From a bacterium (GTDB lineage: Bacteria; Patescibacteriota; Minisyncoccia; Minisyncoccales; PWPS01), in assembly GCA_018400895.1 (NCBI GenBank), contig JAGYLR010000032.1, forward strand, positions 1-6,779: 6,779 bases of DNA, written 5' to 3'. The translations under genes and the position numbers were made by a program. The first letter of the stretch is position 1; the number at the start of each line of letters is the position of its first letter. Positions 1 through 4,711 of the stretch are shown here, piece after piece. Under the pieces are notes generated by a model, which made no database searches, had not been told where the DNA came from, and saw only the letters and a program-made list of their open reading frames with translations.

Positions 1-129
1 GACTGGTGGTCGTCTTCTCAGTCGTCTTCTACGGATTCCTGGAGTCGGACCCTGAATCGCGGTTACTCTGATGTTTGCCACAACATGGTCAATAAGTTGA
101 TCGGCTTTTCGGTTAGGTGTATTAAGTAA
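1..129 (+). CDS. C-terminus of a FISUMP / C-type-lectin-fold protein (5' end outside window), possible DGR variable protein
   Basis: Reading frame 1 is open from the window edge to TAA at 127-129 and gives the last 42 residues of a protein. It starts DWWSSSQSSST, is followed by a WSR-type segment, and ends GFSVRCIK. The W-S-S-S...GFSVRC(I/V)K ending is the hallmark of the Fibrobacter succinogenes major paralogous (FISUMP) domain, a relative of the FGE-sulfatase/C-type-lectin fold used in surface and receptor-binding proteins. The stretch is visibly richer in G+C than the downstream genes. Codons 12-34 vary in their first two bases and mostly end in C or T (GAT, CGC, GGT, TAC, GAT, TGC, CAC, AAC, GTC, AAT, ATC), flanked by TCG/TCT serine codons and a constant end. 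That is expected if a template full of AAC/AAT had been mutated at adenines. Role (inferred): display or tail-fibre binding protein. Confidence 0.7.
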   Translation, partial: DWWSSSQSSSTDSWSRTLNRGYSDVCHNMVNKLIGFSVRCIK

Positions 130-141
130 TTAAAAAATATT

Positions 142-522
142 ATGAAATATAATAAACACATCGTAATAATAGCAGTGGCAGTCATTTTAGGGGGTTCTTA
201 TATGTGGGGGCAGAGTATTAAACAAGAGTCTATTGAAAGACAACAGCAGGTAAAAATAGAAGCAGAGCAGGAACTTCTTAAGTTGGAAGCAATAGCAAAA
301 AGGAAAGAAAAGGAAGCAGAAGAAGAGCAGAAAAGATTTAATAGATTTCTTTATGATACTTGTAAAGAAACAGCAGAAAAGGAATATTGGAATTATGTTG
401 AATTGAATATGACTAGTAAGAGTGAAGATGGAACTATTAGGGCTGAATTCTGGGTTTGGGATAGAGCAAATGATGATAAAAGACAGAAGATAGAAGATTG
501 TAAGGACTTGTATTTGAGATAA
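142..522 (+). CDS. Small membrane-anchored coiled-coil protein, unknown function
   Basis: The protein has 126 aa. Residues 7-22 (IVIIAVAVILGGSYMW) form one hydrophobic helix after a short basic N-terminus (MKYNKH), typical of a signal anchor with the C-terminus outside. Residues 24-68 are a long E/K/Q-rich helix likely to form a coiled coil. Residues 70-126 form a small domain bracketed by Cys74 and Cys120, which could be disulfide-bonded if exported. The ATG follows the upstream stop by 12 nt in an A-rich leader without a Shine-Dalgarno. Anchor plus coiled coil recalls i-spanins (Rz), but no Rz partner or lysis gene is visible, so I do not assign that. Its position next to a surface-protein C-terminus suggests it closes an upstream structural or accessory operon, because a new promoter begins just after it. 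Confidence 0.75.
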   Translation: MKYNKHIVIIAVAVILGGSYMWGQSIKQESIERQQQVKIEAEQELLKLEAIAKRKEKEAEEEQKRFNRFLYDTCKETAEKEYWNYVELNMTSKSEDGTIRAEFWVWDRANDDKRQKIEDCKDLYLR

Positions 523-543
523 TGCAGGGTCGTGCAAAGTTCC

Positions 544-571
544 TTGACTTTTTTTAGAAAACTGCTATGTT
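544..571 (+). promoter_or_regulatory. Sigma70-type promoter of the replication operon
   Basis: The -35 is TTGACT at 544-549. After a 16-nt spacer comes TATGTT at 566-571, with an extended -10 TGC at 563-565. The expected start site is about 577-579, at the left edge of the interleaved inverted repeats. The design (TTGAC..., TGCTAT) matches the promoter at 3363-3391. Confidence 0.65.
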
Positions 572-577
572 TAGTTT

Positions 578-682
578 ATGAACAAAGTAAAAAAGATACA
601 TTTTAATAGTAATCAGCCAACTGCAGGTGAAATTAGGTTTATCTTAATCCTTCTTTGTTCACACCTGCAGTTGTTTGCTTAG
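578..682 (+). CDS. Possible 34-aa leader peptide overlapping the leader structure
   Basis: ATG at 578-580 opens a 34-codon frame (begins MNKVKKIHF, hydrophobic near the end, stop TAG at 680-682). It spans the whole interleaved-repeat region. The ATG coincides with the predicted transcription start, so if translated it would be leaderless. A ribosome here would disrupt both hairpins, as in attenuator leaders. A frame of this length can easily arise by chance, and there is no homology or ribosome-binding evidence. Confidence 0.2.
   Translation: MNKVKKIHFNSNQPTAGEIRFILILLCSHLQLFA
579..680 (+). promoter_or_regulatory. Leader with interleaved inverted repeats (A-B-A'-B'), possible attenuator, upstream of the initiator gene
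   Basis: Segment A (579-587, TGAACAAAG) is the exact complement of A' (653-661, CTTTGTTCA). Further pairing is possible between AAGATA (593-598) and TATCTT (640-645). Segment B (618-629, CAACTGCAGGTG) is the exact complement of B' (662-673). B lies inside the A-A' loop and A' inside the B-B' loop, with A' and B' directly adjacent, so both full hairpins cannot easily coexist. B' is followed by TTTGCTT (674-680), resembling a weak intrinsic terminator. A-A' would then act as antiterminator. The repeats are seen in the sequence. The regulatory role is inferred. Alternatively, each B arm is a near-palindrome around CTGCAG and could be a protein operator. Confidence 0.55.
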
Positions 683-697
683 TAATAAATAATACTT

Positions 698-1441
698 ATG
701 GCGTTTGAACCCAACACAACTCCAACTCCTAATTGGTTATATAATGGCGAAATGAAGAAGATGAATGAAACTGAATTAAAAGTAGTCTTGCTTGTAACTA
801 GAAAAACATTAGGTTGGTTTGACCCAACCAGTGGAAACCAACGTAAAGAACAAGACTACATCAGTCAATCTCAATTTATAAACTTTACAGGACAATCAAA
901 TAGGGCAATAGCAACAGCAATCCAAACATCAGTAGAAAAAGGTTGGATTATAGCAAAAGATAAAAACAATAATCTTTGTAATACTTCAGAGAAAAGAGCA
1001 AGAAGAAAAATTTGGTATCAACTTGGTAATATCTTTATGGATAAAATATCTGGTGAAGAATGTTCACAAGCATCTGGTGAACATAATGACATCAATCTGG
1101 TGAAGAATGTTCACAGTACAAAAGAAACTATTACAAAAGAAAAAACTTCAGAACAAAGTTCTGGGAATAAATTCTCTATAAAAGAAGAAATCACAAAACT
1201 TGAAGATAGCACACGCAAGGATTATAAGATAATTGCTCACTACTTAAAGGAAAAGAACTTGAAGTTTGAGAATAAAGAACAGTACTTATCTTATTTTAAG
1301 AGATGTTTGAAAGCTGCGAAAGACCTGAAAGGATATAACGCAGACCAAGTTCAAAAAACTATAAACCACTGCCGAGAGAATTATGATGAATGGACGCTTG
1401 AAACCATAAGTAAAACCATAGTTCGTGTTGTTAATCAATAA
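698..1441 (+). CDS. Phage replication initiator, lambda O-like (replication protein O N-terminal domain)
   Basis: The protein has 247 aa. The N-terminus (TPTPNWLYNG, residues 8-17) followed by NETELKVVLLVTRKTLGW (23-40) and a winged-helix segment at about 55-90 (ISQSQFINFTG, then ATAIQTSVEKGWI) matches phage replication protein O / replisome organizer N-terminal domains, which bind origin iterons. Residues about 115-165 are a polar, probably disordered linker, and the DNA encoding it carries the iteron-like repeats. The C-terminal helical region (165-247), rich in K and E, would by analogy contact the helicase or its loader. The ATG at 698 follows the leader element and has no Shine-Dalgarno. 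The next gene, a DnaB-like helicase, starts 12 nt after the stop, matching the initiator-helicase order of many phages. Family placement rests on motif recognition, not on a search. Confidence 0.8.
   Translation: MAFEPNTTPTPNWLYNGEMKKMNETELKVVLLVTRKTLGWFDPTSGNQRKEQDYISQSQFINFTGQSNRAIATAIQTSVEKGWIIAKDKNNNLCNTSEKRARRKIWYQLGNIFMDKISGEECSQASGEHNDINLVKNVHSTKETITKEKTSEQSSGNKFSIKEEITKLEDSTRKDYKIIAHYLKEKNLKFENKEQYLSYFKRCLKAAKDLKGYNADQVQKTINHCRENYDEWTLETISKTIVRVVNQ
1048..1115 (+). repeat. Three iteron-like repeats inside the initiator gene, probable replication origin
   Basis: ATCTGGTGAA occurs at 1048, 1072 and 1095 (spacing 24 and 23 bp). Copies 1 (1048-1068) and 3 (1095-1115) are identical over 21 bp and contain an internal dyad GGTGAA-N4-GTTCAC. 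Copy 2 reads GGTGAACAT, the complement of the ATGTTCAC present in the other two. Copies 1 and 2 are in the same reading frame but copy 3 is in another, so the repeat is conserved as DNA, not as protein. Iterons in the middle of the O gene are the lambda arrangement. Confidence 0.65.
1116..1200. other. AT-rich segment beside the iterons, possible duplex-unwinding region
   Basis: Immediately after the third iteron the coding DNA becomes strongly A-rich and carries an 11-bp direct repeat TACAAAAGAAA at 1117-1127 and 1132-1142. A short dyad CAGAAC-AAA-GTTCTG follows at 1149-1163. AT-rich repeats next to iterons are typical of unwinding elements. The assignment depends on the iteron call, and the whole window is AT-rich. 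Confidence 0.4.
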
Positions 1442-1453
1442 TAATTAAACACT

Positions 1454-2317
1454 ATGAAATTGAGTATTTTTTTAGAAAAACTTGAAGAAGATATAAATAG
1501 AACTCAAAAAGCAGTAGAGCAAAAAGACCGTTTAGAAGAAATTAAGAAAAAGTTTAGAGATTATGACGAAGAAGATGCCCTTATTAGTTCCAGAGATATA
1601 GCAAGAAAGATTAAAAACCAACCAGAAGAAGAAAAAATGAAATCAGGTATTAGTGGATTAGACAGGATATTAGATGGATTTAGATTAAGTCAGTTAATTA
1701 CAGTGTCAGGTTCTACTGGCTCAGGTAAAACTACTTTCTCAATGGAACTAACTATCCGTATGAAAGAATATAACCCAGTTTGGATACCATTTGAAGAAGG
1801 TGCTGAAGAATTAGTTAGGAAGTTTTTAGAAAGAGGAGAAACCCCACCATTATTTTACACCCCTAAAAACATCACTGGAAAGAAAACTGAATGGATAGAA
1901 CAGAGAATTATTGAAGGTAAAGTAAAGTTCAATTCAAAGATATTTTTCATAGACCACCTACACTTTATAGTTCCTTTTACAGGAGAAAGACACGATTTGT
2001 CAGTAGGTAAAACAATGAGAGAATTAAAAGAACTCGCTAAGAAATGGAATGTATGTATCTTTATTATCTGCCACTTAAAAAAGGTTGGTGTTGATAAACT
2101 TCCTACATTAGATTCACTTAGAGATAGTTCTTTTATCGGGCAAGAGAGTGATACAGTTATAATGATTTGGCGTTCGCCTTATGAAGGTCAAGAAAATTAT
2201 TCAAAGGTCGGAATACAAAAAAATCGTAGAACTGGAATGCTTGGAATATGTGATATGTATTTTGATAGCGGTAGGTATTTAGAAAAAGCATTCCCAGAAG
2301 CTAAACTAGACTATTAA
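1454..2317 (+). CDS. DnaB-like replicative helicase / RecA-fold ATPase
   Basis: The protein has 287 aa. An N-terminal helical, charged segment (1-62) precedes a RecA-type ATPase. KSGISGLDRILDGFRLSQLITVSG (63-86) is the typical DnaB C-domain entry. Walker A is GSTGSGKT (86-93, with K92 and T93), and the Walker B region is KIFFIDHLHF (162-171, D167). CIFIICHLKK (201-210) matches the DnaB/RecA sensor strand. IGQESDTVIMIWR (228-240) and QKNRRTG (255-261) match DnaB motif H4 and the arginine-finger region. DnaB is usually near 450 aa. Here its primase-binding N-terminal domain is missing, as in many short phage helicases. It presumably forms the hexamer that unwinds DNA at the origin in the preceding gene. 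No separate loader or primase gene is recognisable in the window. No Shine-Dalgarno is present. Confidence 0.85.
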   Translation: MKLSIFLEKLEEDINRTQKAVEQKDRLEEIKKKFRDYDEEDALISSRDIARKIKNQPEEEKMKSGISGLDRILDGFRLSQLITVSGSTGSGKTTFSMELTIRMKEYNPVWIPFEEGAEELVRKFLERGETPPLFYTPKNITGKKTEWIEQRIIEGKVKFNSKIFFIDHLHFIVPFTGERHDLSVGKTMRELKELAKKWNVCIFIICHLKKVGVDKLPTLDSLRDSSFIGQESDTVIMIWRSPYEGQENYSKVGIQKNRRTGMLGICDMYFDSGRYLEKAFPEAKLDY

Positions 2318-2319
2318 AT

Positions 2320-2547
2320 ATGAAAAATTCACTTGATTATATGGAGTCCTTTATAGAACAGATGTCCGTGGGAGAGTTCCCAGACACTGATAGATACCGA
2401 ATGTATTTACTTTTAAGAGCCAAAGAACTCATTTTCTTTACTTCAAAAGGATATACTTGCAAACAAAAGGCAGCAGATTATTATACAATGGCTCAATATC
2501 CAGACGAAGGAATTGTTAAACTTATAAAAAAGAAGTTTGGATGTTAA
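2320..2547 (+). CDS. Small hypothetical protein in the replication operon
   Basis: The protein has 75 aa and I do not recognise it. It is mostly polar and helical, with a central hydrophobic helix (YRMYLLLRAKELIFF, about 26-40) too amphipathic for a clear membrane span, and ends in KKKFGC. The ATG lies 2 nt after the helicase stop, and its last 7 nt overlap the next gene, so translational coupling is likely. Its position right behind a helicase would suit a loader or adaptor, but nothing in the residues shows this. Confidence 0.65.
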   Translation: MKNSLDYMESFIEQMSVGEFPDTDRYRMYLLLRAKELIFFTSKGYTCKQKAADYYTMAQYPDEGIVKLIKKKFGC

Positions 2548-2879
2548 AGAATAGATTCCCAGTAGATGTAAGAAGCACTTGGAACGATTGGTATACCTGC
2601 TTAATTTGTGGAGAAAATACCGCAGACTGCCTCCACCACATAATAACCCCTACCAGTAAGTTCTACATTAAAGGCAATCATAACCGTTCAATCTACAATT
2701 CTGCACCCCTATGCAATTTTAAGTGCCATTTATATAATTCAGAGCTTCATAAAGAATATAAAATAAGAGAACTTCTCCACGCCACTTTCAAGATAATGGA
2801 ATACAAAGGTTATGAGCCAATTAAAAGAGATAAATTATTCATCTATTATTATAAAAAGTTATATGAACCAACTATTTAA
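2541..2879 (+). CDS. HNH-type zinc-binding nuclease (first of three)
   Basis: The protein has 112 aa. A zinc-knuckle pair C20-x2-C23 is followed by the catalytic-type CLHHI (H32, H33), an asparagine-rich stretch around N47-N53 and a second Cys pair, C58 and C62-H63, in the order of a treble-clef HNH fold. The C-terminus (about 70-112) is a basic, tyrosine-rich helix. It overlaps the previous gene by 7 nt and the next by about 17 nt. It could be a recombination or DNA-processing nuclease, or a homing-type enzyme. The HNH fold is well supported but the specific role is not. It differs clearly from the next HNH protein, so this is not a recent duplication. Confidence 0.7.
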   Translation: MLKNRFPVDVRSTWNDWYTCLICGENTADCLHHIITPTSKFYIKGNHNRSIYNSAPLCNFKCHLYNSELHKEYKIRELLHATFKIMEYKGYEPIKRDKLFIYYYKKLYEPTI

Positions 2880-3324
2880 CAAAGTAATAGAAACATATCA
2901 CTCCCGTTGCCAGAAGGCTACAAAGAAGAAGCTATACAACAAACTTATGAGTGCCAAGAGTCGCTGGGCTAAACAGAATGATTGTAGTTTAGAAGAAATG
3001 GAACTATTCATCTCCACTTCTCTCGGATACTGCCCTTATTGTTTAGGAGAATTAGATGTTAAAAATATGAGCCTAGACCACAGAACTCCAATAGACAGAG
3101 GTGGGGACAAATCTATGGACAATCTAATCATCTGTTGCAAGAAATGCAACACCCGTAAAGGCACGCTAACGGAAGAAGAATACAGAAAAGTCCTAGCATT
3201 TATAGGCACATTTAAGGAAGAAGTAGTAAGGAAGTATTTACTAAGGAAGTTATCAAGTAAAGATATGTGGGGAGGCAAAATTGCAGAGAAAGTAAAAAAG
3301 AAGAAAGGGGGGTTGACAAAGTAA
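2863..3324 (+). CDS. HNH endonuclease, McrA-like (second of three)
   Basis: From the ATG at 2863 the protein has 153 aa. YCPYCLGEL (C57, C60), then LDHRTPIDRGGD (D72, H73), MDNLIICCKKCNTRKG (N87, C92, C95, N96, K99) is a textbook HNH/McrA signature with a Cys4 zinc site. The N-terminal 50 residues are basic and helical, likely DNA-contacting, and the C-terminus is lysine-rich. An in-frame ATG at 2812 would add 17 residues but would overlap the upstream gene by 68 nt. The 2863 start gives a 17-nt overlap and is preferred, though there is no Shine-Dalgarno to decide. The last codons contain the -35 box of a downstream promoter. Confidence 0.85.
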   Translation: MNQLFNKVIETYHSRCQKATKKKLYNKLMSAKSRWAKQNDCSLEEMELFISTSLGYCPYCLGELDVKNMSLDHRTPIDRGGDKSMDNLIICCKKCNTRKGTLTEEEYRKVLAFIGTFKEEVVRKYLLRKLSSKDMWGGKIAEKVKKKKGGLTK

Positions 3325-3341
3325 TTAAATTTTGATACTAT
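3313..3341 (+). promoter_or_regulatory. Upstream tandem sigma70 promoter before the third HNH gene
   Basis: TTGACA at 3313-3318, a 17-nt spacer, then TACTAT at 3336-3341 with extended -10 TGA at 3333-3335. The -35 sits inside the last codons of the preceding gene. Predicted start is near 3348. It lies exactly 50 bp upstream of a second, stronger promoter. Confidence 0.5.
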
Positions 3342-3362
3342 TAGATAACGAATAGAGAACAC

Positions 3363-3391
3363 TTGACAATTAAATAGAATTTTGCTATACT
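3363..3391 (+). promoter_or_regulatory. Near-consensus extended -10 promoter driving the third HNH gene
   Basis: TTGACA at 3363-3368, exactly 17 nt, then TATACT at 3386-3391, preceded by TGC (3383-3385). This is close to an ideal sigma70 promoter. Predicted start is about 3397-3399, just before the interleaved repeats. Confidence 0.8.
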
Positions 3392-3415
3392 GGTTACATT
3401 ATCAACCTTGTAACC
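3392..3415. promoter_or_regulatory. Possible operator dyad at the transcription start
   Basis: GGTTACA (3392-3398) and TGTAACC (3409-3415) form a 7-bp inverted repeat around 10 nt. It directly abuts the -10 box and covers the predicted start site. A DNA-binding repressor here would block the promoter. The small winged-helix protein at 4475 is one candidate, but no evidence links them. Confidence 0.4.
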
Positions 3416-3460
3416 AACATCCCCAGTTTTACTTACAAGGTTGAGCTGGGGATTTTGTTT
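3402..3460 (+). promoter_or_regulatory. Second leader with interleaved inverted repeats, possible terminator/antiterminator switch
   Basis: A (3402-3413, TCAACCTTGTAA) is perfectly complementary to A' (3433-3444). B (3419-3426, ATCCCCAG) is perfectly complementary to B' (3446-3453), with a G-U pair (3427/3445) extending it. The order is A-B-A'-B' with one nucleotide between A' and B'. One nucleotide cannot span a 12-bp helix, so a simple pseudoknot with both full stems is unlikely and the hairpins should be alternatives. B-B' is followed by TTTGTTT (3454-3460), like an intrinsic terminator. A-A' forms first during transcription and would be the antiterminator. The start codon lies 11 nt after B'. 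Structure is seen in the sequence. Function is inferred. Confidence 0.6.
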
Positions 3461-3464
3461 AATT

Positions 3465-4097
3465 ATGAAAAAATGTAATAAGTGTGGAGAGGTGAAGCCA
3501 AAAACAGAGTTCTATAAAAATAAAAAGACGAAAGATGGATTACAATATACCTGTAAAAAATGTTGTAGAGAATTAAACAAAGAATATTATAAAAACAATT
3601 ATGAAAAGGCTAGAGAAAACCGAAGAATATGGAGAGAAAATAATCCTGAATATAATAAAGAATGGGCAAAAAATAATCCTGAAAAAGTTAGAGAATATCA
3701 AAGAAAATATTACAAAAATAATCCTGAAAAAGTTAAAAAAAGAACACGAACATATAATAAAGAATATTGGGCGAAAAGAAGAGCAATCCCGCAAAATAAA
3801 GTTAATGCAAGTTTTAGAGAAAGGATTAGAAAATCTATTAATAACAAAAAAGCAGGGAGAAAATGGGAGAGTTTAGTAGGTTATACCCTAGAAGAACTAA
3901 TGAAACACCTTGAAAGTAAATTTGAACCTTGGATGACTTGGGATAATTATGGGGAGTGGCATATAGACCACATCAGACCAATAAGTTTATTCAACTTCAC
4001 TTCAGCGGAAGATAAAGAATTTAGAGAATGTTGGGCATTAAAAAACTTACAGCCATTAGAAGCAAGAGAAAATATTATTAAAAGCAACAAACTCTAA
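3465..4097 (+). CDS. HNH endonuclease with N-terminal zinc ribbon and NNPEK repeats (third of three)
   Basis: From ATG 3465 the protein has 210 aa. An N-terminal zinc ribbon (C4-x2-C7 ... C30-x2-C33) is followed by a basic linker with repeated NNPE(K/Y) units (about 59-92). A C-terminal HNH domain follows: WHIDHIRPISLF (H166, D168, H169), ALKNLQPL (N194) and ENIIKSNK (N203, K206). This architecture is widespread in free-standing phage HNH enzymes that nick DNA and behave like homing endonucleases. The frame is open from a TTG at 3441, but that would start inside the leader stems, so ATG 3465 is preferred. The gene has its own two promoters and leader, unlike its neighbours, which suits an inserted, independently expressed gene. 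Confidence 0.85.
   Translation: MKKCNKCGEVKPKTEFYKNKKTKDGLQYTCKKCCRELNKEYYKNNYEKARENRRIWRENNPEYNKEWAKNNPEKVREYQRKYYKNNPEKVKKRTRTYNKEYWAKRRAIPQNKVNASFRERIRKSINNKKAGRKWESLVGYTLEELMKHLESKFEPWMTWDNYGEWHIDHIRPISLFNFTSAEDKEFRECWALKNLQPLEARENIIKSNKL
3637..3735 (+). repeat. Coding repeats for NNPE units in the HNH linker
   Basis: AATAATCCTGAA occurs in frame at 3639, 3672 and 3717. The last two copies are identical over 22 bp (3669-3690 and 3714-3735, 45 bp apart). All are in the same frame, so selection is probably on the protein. Such repeats are common in this HNH group. Confidence 0.7.
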
Positions 4098-4166
4098 GAA
4101 ATAAGATAAACTTATACTATGACAAATAAATAAGAAATAAGATAAACTTATACTATGACAAATAAA
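4095..4166 (+). repeat. Perfect 36-bp tandem duplication spanning a stop-start junction
   Basis: Positions 4095-4130 and 4131-4166 are identical over all 36 bp. Each copy begins with the TAA that ends the HNH gene and contains an ATG followed by ACAAATAAA. The first copy therefore encodes the mini-frame MTNK-stop (4119-4133), and the second provides the true start of the YopX gene (4155). The translation-initiation region has been duplicated. The absence of any mismatch suggests a recent event. Confidence 0.95.
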
Positions 4167-4478
4167 AGAGAAATAAAATTTAGGGTTTGGGATGATGATA
4201 CTAAGAAGTGGCAGTATTTAGATGGAATATACAATTTACCACAGCCACAATATATAGGAGATGATTATCAATATACAGGACTTAAAGACAAGAACGGAGT
4301 GGAGATTTATGAGGGGGATATATTAACAAACGACAAAAATGATATGTTTGACTTTGTTATTGTGGAATATGTTAATCAATTAGCAAGATTTGTTGCATCA
4401 AATAAGCACGATTATACTGAATGTTTAGACGGTTATAGAGTCGCAGGAAATATTTATTCTAACCCAGAACTATTATGA
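4155..4478 (+). CDS. YopX family phage protein
   Basis: The protein has 107 aa. It opens with REIKFRVWDDDTKKW (5-19), carries the family hallmark QYTGLKDKNGVEIYEGDIL (39-57), and ends with GYRVAGNIYSNPELL, all typical of the YopX fold (small beta-barrel proteins of Gram-positive and other phages). The molecular role of the family is not established. The start is in the second copy of a 36-bp duplication. The in-frame ATG of the first copy is cut off by a TAA four codons later. The stop overlaps the next start as ATGA (4475-4478), suggesting translational coupling. Confidence 0.9.
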   Translation: MTNKREIKFRVWDDDTKKWQYLDGIYNLPQPQYIGDDYQYTGLKDKNGVEIYEGDILTNDKNDMFDFVIVEYVNQLARFVASNKHDYTECLDGYRVAGNIYSNPELL

Positions 4479-4711
4479 CAAACGAAAGACAACAAATATA
4501 CAAACTTTATTCAGACACCCTTTTATTAGAAGGAAGAAGAATAACTTTAAGAGAAATAGCAGATAAGTTAGGTATCTCCCACCAACGAGTATCTAAACAA
4601 ATAGATGCTATGGAAAAGGAAGGATATTTAATAAGGATAAAGCACAGGCGTAGCCAACCTATGTGGTTGCCAAAAGACTTTATTGAGAAATATAATAAAA
4701 AAGATTTATGA
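4475..4711 (+). CDS. Small winged-helix DNA-binding protein
   Basis: The protein has 78 aa. Residues about 20-55 (ITLREIADKLGIS, then HQRVSKQIDAMEKEGYL) form a helix-turn-helix with the classical A-x3-G turn and a following wing (RIKHRRSQPMW). It resembles the LexA N-terminal domain or MarR/GntR-type winged helices but has no dimerisation or peptidase domain. It is a likely transcription regulator of the phage, perhaps acting on nearby promoters (inference). It starts in an ATGA overlap with the YopX gene and ends in another ATGA overlap with the next gene (4708-4711). Confidence 0.75.
   Translation: MTNERQQIYKLYSDTLLLEGRRITLREIADKLGISHQRVSKQIDAMEKEGYLIRIKHRRSQPMWLPKDFIEKYNKKDL

Noticed and set aside
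142..522. Inner-membrane spanin (Rz)
   Set aside because: Anchor plus coiled coil is compatible, but no holin, endolysin or outer spanin is present and the C-terminal domain is not Rz-like enough to name.
187..537. Reverse-strand open frame rich in F, L and I
   Set aside because: It is the antisense of the K/E-rich coiled-coil gene. Its hydrophobic content is a by-product of AT-rich coding on the other strand.
3402..3453. True H-type pseudoknot with both full stems formed
   Set aside because: The single nucleotide between A' and B' cannot cross a 12-bp stem. A partial pseudoknot is still possible, but alternative hairpins are simpler.
3441..3464. TTG start extending the third HNH protein by 8 residues
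   Set aside because: It would start inside the A' arm of the leader structure; ATG 3465 directly precedes the conserved zinc-ribbon start MKKCNKCG.
3601..3876. 91-aa open frame on the + strand inside the third HNH gene
   Set aside because: It is a lysine/isoleucine-rich shadow in another frame over the NNPE repeat region, with no motif, while the HNH frame has clear catalytic residues.
4113..4118. TATACT as a -10 box upstream of the YopX gene (also at 4149-4154)
   Set aside because: No -35-like or extended -10 sequence is found at the proper distance in either copy.
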